From NCBI GenBank assembly GCA_028867735.1, contig JAGWFW010000002.1, positions 1 to 64,000 on the forward strand: a stretch of 64,000 nt of DNA, read 5' to 3'. A model generated the notes under the pieces. That model was not told the origin of the DNA and ran no database searches. It saw only the letters and a list, made by a program, of their open reading frames with translations. The stretch is from Nitrososphaerota archaeon (GTDB lineage: Archaea > Thermoproteota > Nitrososphaeria > Nitrososphaerales > Nitrosopumilaceae). Below, piece by piece: positions 9,130 through 17,876 of the stretch. Made by a program: the position numbers and the translations under genes. Every line of letters begins with the position of its first letter. Positions within the stretch are counted from its first letter, which is position 1.

Positions 9130-9577
9130 TCTCGGCTACCAAGTCTATCTCTACTGTGGAATTTAGGGGAAGACTTGCAGCTCCTACTGCAATTCTTGAA
9201 TGTCTTCCCTTTTCTCCAAATATCTCAAACAACAGGTCTGATGCCGCGTTGATAATTTTTGGCTGCTCAAAAAAGTCACCTGCACTGTTTACAAAGCCTG
9301 ACATTCTGACAATCCTTGAGACCCTGTCCAGGTTTCCAACCTCTGTCTTGAGCTGGGACAGCACGTTTATGATACAGAGCTTGGCTGCCTGCTGTGCGAT
9401 ATCTATTGAAACGTCAGTCGGAACTTTTCCCTGAAACTCTACTTTGCCCTCTCTGACTGGAATCTGTCCTGAGACAAACACCAGGTTTCCTGTTCGCACA
9501 ACCGGTATGTAAGAGCCCGCGGGCTTTGGAGGGGTGGGAAGCGAGATGTTCAGCAAGGCAAGTTTCTCGTCAATCAT
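9116..9577 (-). CDS. RidA/YjgF family enamine-imine deaminase
   Basis: A 153-residue RidA-like protein, slightly longer than the usual 125-130 and of the LPTPPKPAGSYIPVVRTGNL subtype. Family features: FVSGQIPVREG, a QAAKLCIINVLSQLKTEVG helix, RIVRMSGFVNSAGDF, and the C-terminal SRIAVGAASLPLNSTVEID. RidA proteins hydrolyse reactive enamine/imine intermediates from PLP enzymes. The ATG at 9577 is chosen: a shared ATATATC element about 9615-9621 is too close to the upstream ATG at 9601 for a leaderless start. It is convergent with the DHH gene. Confidence 0.85.
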   Translation of the reverse strand: MIDEKLALLNISLPTPPKPAGSYIPVVRTGNLVFVSGQIPVREGKVEFQGKVPTDVSIDIAQQAAKLCIINVLSQLKTEVGNLDRVSRIVRMSGFVNSAGDFFEQPKIINAASDLLFEIFGEKGRHSRIAVGAASLPLNSTVEIDLVAEISQS

Positions 9578-9614
9578 GATTTTGCTTATTTTGTGAATCA
9601 TTTAACTTTATGTT

Positions 9615-9621
9615 GATATAT
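9615..9621 (+). promoter_or_regulatory. TATA box of the coiled-coil gene
   Basis: GATATATGG lies about 22-26 bp ahead of GTG 9642 and fits a leaderless start. On the other strand it may also serve the RidA gene. Confidence 0.5.
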
Positions 9622-9641
9622 GGTACGAGGAAAATCTGACT

Positions 9642-9878
9642 GTGGAAATATCGCATGGCAAGAAGATGAAAAAAGATCTGGATGTCATGGAGTCAAGACT
9701 TGATGCACTGGAGGCCTCGTCTGACGACAGGTACCAAAAGTCTATGATAAGCGTCCTCAAAGGTCTGACCGAAAACCAAAAGCATCTTGTAGACGAATTT
9801 GAGCACTTGAAAAAGGCAATAGACCTACTCACACTTGAGATATTCAAAGTAGAAAAAAGACTTGATTTGGAACAGTAA
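9642..9878 (+). CDS. Small coiled-coil protein
   Basis: A 78-residue, highly charged protein predicted to be two helices with heptad-like spacing (MESRLDALEASSDDRY and KHLVDEFEHLKKAIDLLTLE). No membrane segment or cofactor site. It starts at GTG 9642, 26 bp after a TATA-like element. Unknown function; probably oligomeric. Confidence 0.6.
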   Translation: MEISHGKKMKKDLDVMESRLDALEASSDDRYQKSMISVLKGLTENQKHLVDEFEHLKKAIDLLTLEIFKVEKRLDLEQ

Positions 9879-9958
9879 AACCAAAAAACTCGTCCAAGTC
9901 TAGGGCTTGGTGGTTTATTAATAAAGATTAAATTCAGCCGCTATTTTTTGGACAACAA

Positions 9959-11248
9959 ATGTCAGCCCCGCCAGAGCCTGCAAATAATCCAAAACCAGTT
10001 GTAAAAGAGAAGAATCCTCATAACTATAGAAAGGTGGGCTTTGCGATGATTGTAATTTCAGTATCTCTTGTAGTAATTGCTTTACTTGTGTGGTCAATAG
10101 GCGACGATTGGCACTTTTCTACTAATATCATGGGAGCGCAAGAAGTGGACGCCATGACCCCTAAGGCAGGATACAACATCGTCATGCTTGACGTTTCGCA
10201 ACCTGTTGGCTCAAAACTAAAGCTGCTCGATCATGCTGACACGCTTGACGCAGCACAAGCTTTGAGAGATCAAGACGCAAAGCAAAATGTAGGAAACACG
10301 ACTCCGGTATTGGTCTTCAACTCTACACGCAGTTATGATCTAGACCTAATGGCTAATGCAGAGGTGTTTGTCAAGGTTCCTCCACTGGGATACAACGTAA
10401 TCTTGTATGATGCATCCATGCCAGTTGGACACAAGCTTACAATGGGAATACATGAGGACTTGCTTGTCAATGCCACTGCATATCAAAAGCAACAGGAAGA
10501 CAATCTGCAAGGACAGACTATACAGGTTTTAATTTTTACCAACTCTTTCAAAGATGATCTGAAAATGATTACCAGTTCTGTCCCGCCTATAGATTATTTT
10601 GAGGCCTTGGCAAACAACCAGACAAGCATGGCGCAAGTCGCTGCTGCACAGGCGGTTCAAAATCAAACCGCATCGATTGCAAACAGCACAAATGCTACTG
10701 CAGTTATTCCGCAGGTAATATCTAATCAAACTGTTATTGTAAACAACCAAACAATGGTAATTGGCACCAAGACTGTGTCTGCAACAAATATGACTGTAAA
10801 CACAGCAAGCACAAACAAAACCAGTGTATCGCCAAAAACAAGTCTGAATGCAACAACTACAAATACCTCGTCTGGTACAACAGTAACAATTGCCAAGGGC
10901 GCAAGTACCACAAGTGGAAAATGTACTGATACAAACTGTTTTGTTCCTAACGTGATAAATGTCAAAGTCGGAGATTCTGTGACATGGGTTAATTCTGACA
11001 ATGTTCCGCACACTGCAACATATTATGACGGAAACGAGTCAGATACTTCAGTAGGATCTATCTGGGACAGCAGTATGATAAAAGCTGGTGCCACATACAC
11101 ATCGCCTGCATTCACTAAATCTGGAACCTATCAGTACTTCTGCCAAGTCCATCCATGGATGACTGCGCAGATAGTTGTTGGTGCTCCAAGTAAAACCATT
11201 CAGCCAAGTAGCAGTAACGAGACGGGCGCTCAAAATCTGTTAACCTGA
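9959..11248 (+). CDS. Membrane-anchored cupredoxin (plastocyanin-like)
   Basis: A 429-residue protein with a Pro-rich cytoplasmic N-terminus, one membrane span at about residues 26-47, and a long Asn/Thr-rich extracytoplasmic region containing two related segments (PKAGYNIVMLDVSQPVGSKL and PPLGYNVILYDASMPVGHKL). A blue-copper domain lies near residues 310-410. Copper ligands are visible: His in NVPHTATYY, then Cys, His and Met in YFCQVHPWM. Thaumarchaea use many such cupredoxins as electron carriers in place of cytochromes, so transfer to or from a respiratory complex is likely. The two related N-terminal segments have no assigned function. Confidence 0.85.
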   Translation: MSAPPEPANNPKPVVKEKNPHNYRKVGFAMIVISVSLVVIALLVWSIGDDWHFSTNIMGAQEVDAMTPKAGYNIVMLDVSQPVGSKLKLLDHADTLDAAQALRDQDAKQNVGNTTPVLVFNSTRSYDLDLMANAEVFVKVPPLGYNVILYDASMPVGHKLTMGIHEDLLVNATAYQKQQEDNLQGQTIQVLIFTNSFKDDLKMITSSVPPIDYFEALANNQTSMAQVAAAQAVQNQTASIANSTNATAVIPQVISNQTVIVNNQTMVIGTKTVSATNMTVNTASTNKTSVSPKTSLNATTTNTSSGTTVTIAKGASTTSGKCTDTNCFVPNVINVKVGDSVTWVNSDNVPHTATYYDGNESDTSVGSIWDSSMIKAGATYTSPAFTKSGTYQYFCQVHPWMTAQIVVGAPSKTIQPSSSNETGAQNLLT

Positions 11249-11285
11249 CGAAACAATAGGAATTACAGCTGCAAGCAAGTAAATT

Positions 11286-11438
11286 CTAGACTAGTTCCTC
11301 GTCAATCTCGTCTATCGGGTCAATGTACTGCCTGCACGAACAATTCGGTATGAGACACCTGCCAGCTTTTATGACCGAGTGGCTTTTGCTTGAAGGCTCA
11401 TGCGCGGCATCTGTGTGATGACAGCGTTTGCAGTTCAT
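11286..11438 (-). CDS. Small Cys/His-rich zinc-type protein
   Basis: A 50-residue frame from ATG 11438 to TAG 11286. It begins MNCKRCHHTDAAHE, giving Cys-x2-Cys with adjacent histidines, and later has KAGRCLIPNCSCRQYIDPID, giving three more cysteines, then an acidic end (DEIDEEL). The ordered Cys/His pattern fits a structural zinc site. Such very small zinc proteins are common and conserved in thaumarchaea; the function is unknown. Confidence 0.65.
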   Translation of the reverse strand: MNCKRCHHTDAAHEPSSKSHSVIKAGRCLIPNCSCRQYIDPIDEIDEELV

Positions 11439-11535
11439 ATCTGAAGGGATTTTTGCTGCTATTTAATATTTGAAAAAGTTCTAAAACAAAATGATCATGG
11501 AACAATACAAATAGTCATTTTCAGCTCTGGACACT

Positions 11536-13566
11536 GTGGAGCCAAACCATCTAGTTCACGAATCAAGCCCGTATCTTTTGCAGCATGCCTACAACCCTGT
11601 AAAGTGGTACGCATGGTGCGACGAGGCGCTAAAAAAGGCAAAAGATGAGAACAAGCCGATATTTCTCAGCGTGGGCTATAGTGCATGTCACTGGTGTCAC
11701 GTCATGGCTCACGAGTCTTTTGAAAATGAAGAGATTGCACAGGCAATGAACGAAAATTTTGTCAATATCAAAGTGGACAGGGAGGAAAGGCCTGACATTG
11801 ATGACATTTATCAAAAGGTGTGCCAGCTAAACACCGGAAACGGGGGGTGGCCGCTTAGCGTTTTTCTTACCCCGGACCAGAGGCCGTTTTACGTCGGCAC
11901 GTATTTTCCTCCACTTGACGGCTATGGGAGACCTGGATTTGGAAGCATTGTCAGACAGCTTGCACAGGCCTGGAGGGAAAAGCCACATGATGTAGGGGCC
12001 GCCGCTGAAAATTTTGTCAACGCACTGCAAAAGACAGAGTCCATCTCGCAACCCTCAAAACTGGAAAAATCCATACTTGATGAAGCTGCAATGAATCTCC
12101 TCTCGCTTGGCGATCCGACAAATGGAGGATTTGGACATGCTCCAAAATTTCCAAATGCCGCAAATCTTTCATTTATGCTGAGATACTCCAAGCTCTCCGG
12201 AATATCCAAGTTTCAGGAATTTGTATTGCGAACCCTGACCAAGATGGCAAACGGAGGAATATGTGATCAGATTGGAGGGGGATTTCATAGATATTCCACT
12301 GACTCGAGATGGCTTGTACCGCATTTTGAAAAGATGCTCTACGACAATGCGCTGCTTCCAGTGGTATACGCGGAGGCATATCAGATAACAAAAGACCCGC
12401 GGTACATTGAGGTGATAAACAGAACGCTTGGCTATGTCCTAAACGAAATGACCTCGCCTGATGGAGGGTTTTATTCTGCACAGGATGCAGACTCGGAAGG
12501 AGAAGAAGGCAAATACTATGTGTGGAAAAAAAGCGAGGTGCAAAAAATACTTGGAGCCGATTCCGACCTGTTTTGCCTGTACTATGACGTCACGGACGGG
12601 GGAAATTTTGAGGGAAGTACAATACTGTATAACGGGATGAATCTCTCATCAGTGGCGTTTCAGTTCGGCAAGACCGCGTCTGAGGCCAAAGAGATCATCG
12701 AAAGAAGCAAGACAAAACTTTTGGAAGAACGAAACAAACGTGTCAGGCCTGGAAGGGATGATAAGATCCTTGTCGGATGGAGTGCTCTGATGATAACAGG
12801 ATTCCTGCGTGGATATCGCGTCACAAGGGATGAAAGATTCCTTGATGCTGCAGAAAACTGCATCAAGTTCATAGAACAAAAAATGACCCAAGACGGAGAG
12901 TTGCTGCATACGTACAAGGATGGACGAGCAAAGCTCAGGGCGTATCTTGACGATTATGCCTATTTTGTAAATGCACTTGTTGACCATTTCGAGATCAGGC
13001 CGACCCGAAAATATCTCGATCTTGCAGTGCATTATGCACACTATCTGCTTGAACACTTCTGGGACGAATCAGAAAAAAGCTTCTACTTTACCGCGGACAA
13101 TCACGAAAAGCTGATTGTTCGAACAAAAAACATCTACGATCTGTCCATGCCATCTGGAAACTCTGTTGCTGCAGGGGCACTACTAAGGCTGTACCATGTC
13201 ACACAAGACAATAGGTATCTTGACACGTCTCTGAAGATAATGGGGTCTCTTTCCACCATGGCTGCAGAAAACCCATTTGGTTTTGGCCAATTGCTAAACG
13301 TCATCTACATGTATCTGAAAAAACCAACTGAGATAACAATGATAAATCATTCAAACAAGGAATTGTGCTCATATCTTGAAAAAAAATTCCTTCCAGAATC
13401 AATACTTGTAAGTGTTGAAACCAAGACAAGCCTCAAGGAACTACAGACACTGCCGTTTTTCTCAGGAAAGGGATTTGATGAAACCAAGACCCAAGTCTAT
13501 GTGTGCAAGGATTTTACATGCTCTTTGCCTCTTGAAACAATCGAAGATGTGGAAAAACTAGTCTAG
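11536..13566 (+). CDS. DUF255 thioredoxin-fold / six-hairpin protein (YyaL/SPATA20 family)
   Basis: A 676-residue protein with the family's full architecture. A thioredoxin-like N-terminal domain carries the Cys51-x-x-Cys54 motif in [19 protein letters not shown], followed by [17 protein letters not shown] and [18 protein letters not shown] long helical (alpha/alpha six-barrel) region contains [53 protein letters not shown] and [19 protein letters not shown]. The start is GTG 11536. The family is widespread, and its substrate is not established (redox or sugar-related roles are proposed). The end overlaps the convergent gene by 4 bp. Confidence 0.88.
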   Translation: MEPNHLVHESSPYLLQHAYNPVKWYAWCDEALKKAKDENKPIFLSVGYSACHWCHVMAHESFENEEIAQAMNENFVNIKVDREERPDIDDIYQKVCQLNTGNGGWPLSVFLTPDQRPFYVGTYFPPLDGYGRPGFGSIVRQLAQAWREKPHDVGAAAENFVNALQKTESISQPSKLEKSILDEAAMNLLSLGDPTNGGFGHAPKFPNAANLSFMLRYSKLSGISKFQEFVLRTLTKMANGGICDQIGGGFHRYSTDSRWLVPHFEKMLYDNALLPVVYAEAYQITKDPRYIEVINRTLGYVLNEMTSPDGGFYSAQDADSEGEEGKYYVWKKSEVQKILGADSDLFCLYYDVTDGGNFEGSTILYNGMNLSSVAFQFGKTASEAKEIIERSKTKLLEERNKRVRPGRDDKILVGWSALMITGFLRGYRVTRDERFLDAAENCIKFIEQKMTQDGELLHTYKDGRAKLRAYLDDYAYFVNALVDHFEIRPTRKYLDLAVHYAHYLLEHFWDESEKSFYFTADNHEKLIVRTKNIYDLSMPSGNSVAAGALLRLYHVTQDNRYLDTSLKIMGSLSTMAAENPFGFGQLLNVIYMYLKKPTEITMINHSNKELCSYLEKKFLPESILVSVETKTSLKELQTLPFFSGKGFDETKTQVYVCKDFTCSLPLETIEDVEKLV

Positions 13567-13883
13567 ACTTTCTTGATGTTAATCTCAAGCCTCTGTCCTA
13601 CTTGCGGGCTGCCCATCCTCTCATACCTGCGCTTTGGCATGGTTATTGTTATTGCAGTCTGAGCGTAGCTCTTGATTGCAATGGTCGGCTGGGCCTGGAG
13701 TATGGCCTCTAAGAATGGAAGAATCTGGTCCTTGAGCTCGGGGTCTAGCTTTTTATTGATTGCCTCAAGCATGAGCTGCTTTTGTGAGACAGGCTCTGTC
13801 TGCACGTCCTCAACTAGAGTAAGCTGCACCGTTTGGCCATTATCGACTAGCTGCTGAACCTGATATTGTACAATCTCAGACAT
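13563..13883 (-). CDS. Small conserved protein, possibly arcadin-1-like
   Basis: A 106-residue soluble protein. The N-terminus has a [20 protein letters not shown] strand pair, the middle a helix with Leu/Pro ([20 protein letters not shown]), and the C-terminus [20 protein letters not shown] then a [10 protein letters not shown] strand. The C-terminal pattern (beta strand, a Y-x-x-M-G segment, P-x-VG, then strand) resembles the arcadin-1 family that accompanies archaeal actins, but I cannot confirm this. It overlaps the convergent DUF255 gene by 4 bp. Confidence 0.6.
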   Translation of the reverse strand: MSEIVQYQVQQLVDNGQTVQLTLVEDVQTEPVSQKQLMLEAINKKLDPELKDQILPFLEAILQAQPTIAIKSYAQTAITITMPKRRYERMGSPQVGQRLEINIKKV

Positions 13884-13972
13884 GCATTATGATTCAATAT
13901 GTTGGGATTTATCTGTATGCTGCAAGAATCATTGTAAAACAACCAGTCTCTGGAAAATGCATGTATCTGCTA

Positions 13973-14818
13973 TCATGACATGGTGAGTTTTGATCTTTCT
14001 GTGACGTTAAACTTGTCAGCAAACCCTGCAGTAACCTCAAGAACGTATCTTGTGTTCTGCCTGTCTCCATCATATACGGGACATGGCTGGTTGTTGTTGC
14101 AAGGGGGCAAGTCTTTTTCAATGTGTACGACGTTTCCGTTGTTGTCAAACCAGATCATGTCAAGCGGGAACTGCATGTCTTTCATCCACATTGCAACTAT
14201 CTGTGGCTGCGGAAACACAAAGATCATCCCTTGACTGTATGATAGTTGTTTTTGAAATTGCAATCCTTCAGTCATCCTGTCTGGGGTGTCAGCAATCTGA
14301 ACATCAAGTGTGGTACCGTCTACCTTTATCTTGCCTCTTGAAAAATTATTTAATAATATGTCCGAGTCTTGGCCTGCAGTCTTGCTTTCATCAGGTTTGA
14401 GCTTGATCTCTTCGCCGCCTATGAGATATTGTATGTCTGACAGGAAATCATAATCTGAAACGTCACCGTTTACCCACCATGTGGCAACGCCTTTTACCCA
14501 TGAGGGAATGGGCTTTTGCAAATCCGAGTCGACATATTGGGGAGGGAGATACATGACGTTGTTTGCAACAAGATATCTCATGCCCAGCATAAACTGGGAA
14601 TCATCAATCTTTCCTTTTGTCCACAGGCCTGTATCGGTTTTGATCCAGTCTGGAACTGGCAGGGCATTTTCAAAGGATTGTGTATCTGCGGTATTGTTTC
14701 CAGAAGGTTGTGCAAATGCATCGTAACTGTGCACCTGCTTTTGTATTGCAGATCCACTCACGCACGATAATGCAACTATGAGTACAAGGCATACAAACAA
14801 TATTTTCACATTCAACAT
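13973..14818 (-). CDS. Secreted DUF192 protein with two tryptophan-type repeats
   Basis: A 281-residue exported protein with a signal peptide at about residues 1-27. Two N-terminal copies of the Trp module follow: VPDWIKTDTGLWTKGKIDDS at about 54 and IPSWVKGVATWWVNGDVSDY at about 102. A DUF192 domain follows from about 160 to the end: VQIADTPDRMTEGLQFQKQL, QGMIFVFPQPQIVAMWMKDM, PLDMIWFDNNGNVVHIEKDL and RYVLEVTAGFADKF. DUF192 is a conserved extracytoplasmic fold with no established activity. The repeats precede the catalytic-like domain here, whereas in the other two proteins of this window they are C-terminal. Confidence 0.82.
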   Translation of the reverse strand: MLNVKILFVCLVLIVALSCVSGSAIQKQVHSYDAFAQPSGNNTADTQSFENALPVPDWIKTDTGLWTKGKIDDSQFMLGMRYLVANNVMYLPPQYVDSDLQKPIPSWVKGVATWWVNGDVSDYDFLSDIQYLIGGEEIKLKPDESKTAGQDSDILLNNFSRGKIKVDGTTLDVQIADTPDRMTEGLQFQKQLSYSQGMIFVFPQPQIVAMWMKDMQFPLDMIWFDNNGNVVHIEKDLPPCNNNQPCPVYDGDRQNTRYVLEVTAGFADKFNVTERSKLTMS

Positions 14819-14881
14819 GTTTTGGTATTTTCTTGCCAGTGTATTAAAAAGCTCGAAATATTTGTCCGCATCACTTGAAAT

Positions 14882-15211
14882 CTAGACTTTGGCGTCAAGC
14901 ACGCTGCGCTTTATCTGGGCGGCTCTTTTTTTAACAAGCTGCGTAAACTCTTGAATGTCCTCCAGAGACGGCTTTTGCTGCTGGTTTGTATATGACTGGA
15001 TAAATGCCGAATATATGGAACCAAGTATGATCCCAAAGGCCGCCGACGGTATGTCTCCTACTTCCTCTGAATATGACTTTGCCATCTGCCTGTATGACCC
15101 AGCCTCGCTTATGTAATAGTCGACAAGACTGTCGATGAAGCTCCGGGTTGATTCGGAAATCACAAACTTGAATTGCTTTCTATTCTTTATAATGTTTGAT
15201 TTTAGAGACAT
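14882..15211 (-). CDS. Conserved helical protein of unknown function
   Basis: A 109-residue, predicted all-helical soluble protein (SLVDYYISEAGSYRQMAKSY, FGIILGSIYSAFIQSYTNQQ, FTQLVKKRAAQIKRS). A weakly hydrophobic stretch at about 55-75 is too polar for a confident membrane span. No recognised motif. The divergent neighbour is the zinc-ribbon gene at 15265. Confidence 0.6.
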   Translation of the reverse strand: MSLKSNIIKNRKQFKFVISESTRSFIDSLVDYYISEAGSYRQMAKSYSEEVGDIPSAAFGIILGSIYSAFIQSYTNQQQKPSLEDIQEFTQLVKKRAAQIKRSVLDAKV

Positions 15212-15264
15212 TGCAAATATTATTTGACCTTGTTTCTTTTGTAGAAAAACAATAATGGATACCT

Positions 15265-15384
15265 ATGCCTATTGAAATTAACCGAATCAGCAGGGAATGC
15301 CCGCAATGTAAAAACTCTACCGTTTTCGATACCGGGAAGGGATATTTTTGCGGCAAATGCCTCAATTCTATTTCCATATCCTAA
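15265..15384 (+). CDS. Very small zinc-ribbon protein
   Basis: A 39-residue frame from ATG 15265 to TAA 15382-15384. It contains Cys12-x-x-Cys15 (ECPQCKN) and Cys29-x-x-Cys32 (FCGKCLN) with a 13-residue spacing, a minimal zinc-ribbon arrangement. It is followed 28 bp later by the gene at 15413 on the same strand. The four cysteines in canonical order make chance unlikely. It may bind nucleic acid or a protein partner. Confidence 0.6.
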   Translation: MPIEINRISRECPQCKNSTVFDTGKGYFCGKCLNSISIS

Positions 15385-15412
15385 TCAACAAGTTGTTTTC
15401 AAGTAAGATGTA

Positions 15413-15865
15413 ATGTGGAAGATAGAGCGAGATGGTCACTATTTTAAAATATATGACAAGAAAAAGAACCTAGTTGGGTATTTTGCCCCAGAATACGGCA
15501 ACATCTATCCTGAAGAAAAAGCAGACGAGATAATTGAGCAGATGCACAAAAGGCGCGACAAGATAACAAGCGGATATCTCATGATTCCAATGTTGAAATT
15601 TGGAATCTTTGACGGGCGGGATATGCATCTGGAATATCTGGCAAGACAGCTAGACGACGTAAAAACGCGACTGGATTACTGGATAGATTTTATCTCAGGC
15701 AGAGGTATGAATCAGTATAAAATCACTGTATCTCATACGGATAGCGACATGCTAAGCATCACACTGCGAATTGCGTTTTCTCCTCCTGTCGAGCTTGAAA
15801 AAAACGCGGTGCAGAACGAGGTTGGAAAAATACTCAATCCGCTTCATGCACTCGGTCTGCTATGA
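15413..15865 (+). CDS. Conserved protein of unknown function
   Basis: A 150-residue soluble protein. The beginning (MWKIERDGHYFKIYDKKKNL, VGYFAPEYG) looks like a small beta sheet, the middle has a helix (LEYLARQLDDVKTRLDYWID), and the end (YKITVSHTDSDMLSITLRIA) is beta-rich. No cofactor motif. It is probably co-transcribed with the zinc-ribbon gene ahead of it, and overlaps the convergent membrane-anchored gene by 6 bp. Confidence 0.6.
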   Translation: MWKIERDGHYFKIYDKKKNLVGYFAPEYGNIYPEEKADEIIEQMHKRRDKITSGYLMIPMLKFGIFDGRDMHLEYLARQLDDVKTRLDYWIDFISGRGMNQYKITVSHTDSDMLSITLRIAFSPPVELEKNAVQNEVGKILNPLHALGLL

Positions 15866-16375
15866 ACTGCCTGTTTTGGCCTTGCTGTATGATTGCAATG
15901 CGTTCATCTCGTATTGAAAAGACTCTTGCAATAGCTGGTCTGATTTTGCCCTTGTTGCATTGTCGCCTGTCTGCACCCATTCTTTTAATGCCTCGTCGCT
16001 TTCTATCTGTACCTGTGTTGACAATCTGAAAAGCTGCAATGATGCAACAAACGGTTCCGGCGGACTGAGACTGTCATATCTTGTCAGAATGTTTTGCATT
16101 TTTGCAATGTGCATGTCCGTCATGTTTAACATCTGGTCCGTTGGTATCTGGCCCTTTTCATACATTGTAAGTTTGGCGTCAAAACTCGAAGTCTCGTTGC
16201 CAAGGTCTGCCTGAATGGCAGACAGGTTATTTCCAAATCTTTGTCCCTTCAGATTTGACTGGTCAAGGTTGTAATCAACCGCAATGACTGCAACAACTAT
16301 TGCAACGCCAATTATGATTGCAATCCGCAGGTTCCTCTTTGGGTTGGGAGCTGTCTGCGGCTTTTTCTTCTTCAC
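15860..16375 (-). CDS. Membrane-anchored extracytoplasmic helical protein
   Basis: A 171-residue protein with a lysine-rich cytoplasmic start, one span at about residues 16-34, then a helical extracytoplasmic region with several N-glycosylation-type sequons (NLSA, NETS, NMTD, NATR). It contains no cysteine and no catalytic motif. The architecture is typical of thaumarchaeal surface proteins. Function unknown. Confidence 0.65.
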   Translation of the reverse strand: MKKKKPQTAPNPKRNLRIAIIIGVAIVVAVIAVDYNLDQSNLKGQRFGNNLSAIQADLGNETSSFDAKLTMYEKGQIPTDQMLNMTDMHIAKMQNILTRYDSLSPPEPFVASLQLFRLSTQVQIESDEALKEWVQTGDNATRAKSDQLLQESFQYEMNALQSYSKAKTGSS

Positions 16376-16455
16376 AAACCGACTAGATTGTATTCTGGAA
16401 TAAATTGTTTATTGAAGATGTATCTGTTCATACAAGGCAGACACACCAGGACGTT

Positions 16456-16743
16456 CTAATCTATGTAATTTCCATCCGGATCTGTTTTTAATTCTATTGT
16501 CATGACGCTGCCGCTGATGTAAGAGTCGTTTCTTACTGTTCTGACACGCCCTACATCCAAGTGATATGGCCATACGTTTACCACCACAGTCCCAATCTTC
16601 ACGTTGCTTGGGGCATCTGTCATCTCAATGTCTTCCTTTCTTACTCCATAATCCGTTAGTTTTTTGATACAGTGATCAAGCAGCTGTTGGGGAAGCCCAT
16701 GGTTTATGGCCCAGACGGTTCCTTCATAATCGATTTTTTCCAA
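16456..16743 (-). CDS. Conserved small protein of unknown function
   Basis: A 95-residue soluble protein starting at TTG 16743. A helical start (LPQQLLDHCIKKLTDYGVRK) precedes a beta-rich end (VKIGTVVVNVWPYHLDVGRV and GSVMTIELKTDPDG). No recognised family. It is 48 bp downstream of the RAM-domain gene on the same strand and may share its transcript. Confidence 0.55.
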   Translation of the reverse strand: MEKIDYEGTVWAINHGLPQQLLDHCIKKLTDYGVRKEDIEMTDAPSNVKIGTVVVNVWPYHLDVGRVRTVRNDSYISGSVMTIELKTDPDGNYID

Positions 16744-16791
16744 CTGTTTATCAGCAAATCAGCGTTTTTTTAAAGCTATCTGAAGCAAAAA

Positions 16792-17028
16792 TTATTGCGC
16801 GCCAGTTACCTTGAGTGTCATGGTACTCTCAACTCTTGATATGTTTCTGATCTTGCGAGATACTGTCTGATCAAATTCTTCTGAGGTGGGCGTCTGTACC
16901 TCGGCTACTACGTCGTAGGCACCAAATGTTATGTATGCGCCTTTCACCTGCGGCAAAAGCTTTAGCTCCTCAACCACGTATTCCTCCGCACCTATATCGC
17001 AGTTGATTAGAACAAACCCCTTTTCCAT
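16792..17028 (-). CDS. Stand-alone Lrp/AsnC ligand-binding (RAM) domain protein
   Basis: A 78-residue protein consisting only of the alpha-beta RAM domain of Lrp/AsnC regulators: FVLINCDIGAEEYVVEELKL, the GAYITFGAYDVVAEVQTPTS core, then RKIRNISRVESTMTLKV. There is no HTH. Such proteins form dimers or octamers that sense amino acids or small ligands and may modulate full-length Lrp regulators. A second member lies inside the purine cluster at 24795. Confidence 0.8.
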   Translation of the reverse strand: MEKGFVLINCDIGAEEYVVEELKLLPQVKGAYITFGAYDVVAEVQTPTSEEFDQTVSRKIRNISRVESTMTLKVTGAQ

Positions 17029-17152
17029 ATTTTTCTCAAATCCCCAACTTACTTAACTTTGTCTGTCATTTTGCAAGCCTCAAAACCCCATCCGACTTGA
17101 TTTGAAACACTTCCAACCTCATACTAGGTCAGCTCTATAGTTATAAAATAAA

Positions 17153-17227
17153 AGCCAATGAGGGGATTTGGACCCCCGACCTTCTGATTACAAGTCAGAT
17201 GCTCTAGCCAGGCTGAGCTACATTGGC
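17153..17227 (-). tRNA. tRNA-Thr (UGU)
   Basis: A 75-nt cloverleaf on the minus strand. The acceptor GCCAATG (17227-17221) pairs with CATTGGC (17160-17154), followed by discriminator U at 17153. The anticodon stem TCTGA/TCAGA encloses loop CTTGTAA, giving anticodon TGT. The T arm GGGGG-TCCAAAT-CCCCT is intact. CCA is not encoded, as in many archaea. No intron. Confidence 0.93.
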
Positions 17228-17385
17228 ATCAGGTATTGGCATTTGGAGGGTGGTTTAAAATGTTATTACGCAACAACTCGATTGAAAATTAACGCCTATG
17301 CATAATTTTATTGGCTCTTGCAGATCTTGCAAAAATTTCGCTGACTGAAAGTATTTGACTCAAAAAAGAAACGGCTAATTACAAT

Positions 17386-17865
17386 GTGAATGCAAACCCA
17401 AAGATGCAAAAAGAAAATTTTTACAAGATCAAAGTTGACAAATCACTTCTAGCTCAAAAAAGGAATTATTTCCTAGGCAGCGTCATACTGCATGATATTT
17501 CAAAAAACATTGGGATTAAAGACCAAATGGTCTACTATGCCGAGTTTAAAAACGGGGCAAAGACAAAACTCCATCATCACGAGGGAAGCCAGGTGCTGAT
17601 GGTCACACGGGGCACGGGAACGCTTGTCTTGTACGAAAAAGTCAAGGTAGACGGTAAAATCACCCAGATAAAGCAAGAAACAAGGATGGCACTAAAGGTA
17701 GGCGACATGGTATGCATACCACAAAATACGCTTCATTGGCATGGTGCCACTAGAGGTAAAATCTTTGCACACGTTGCATTTAACGGGTTTTCAGCACAAA
17801 GAAAAGAAGCGCGAACAATTTGGTATGACTCTAACTTCAAGTCCGTCGCAGTAAAGATACCGTGA
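17386..17865 (+). CDS. Cupin-domain protein
   Basis: A 159-residue single cupin. The metal-site motifs are clear: TKLHHHEGSQVLMVTRGTGT in the first cupin motif and GDMVCIPQNTLHWHGATRG in the second, supplying His/Glu ligands. It starts at GTG 17386; the ATG at 17404 (MQKENFYKI) is possible. The domain fold includes dioxygenases, isomerases and sugar-binding proteins, so the reaction cannot be named. It is convergent with the methyltransferase. Confidence 0.8.
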   Translation: MNANPKMQKENFYKIKVDKSLLAQKRNYFLGSVILHDISKNIGIKDQMVYYAEFKNGAKTKLHHHEGSQVLMVTRGTGTLVLYEKVKVDGKITQIKQETRMALKVGDMVCIPQNTLHWHGATRGKIFAHVAFNGFSAQRKEARTIWYDSNFKSVAVKIP

Positions 17866-17876
17866 CGCTTCAGGCA

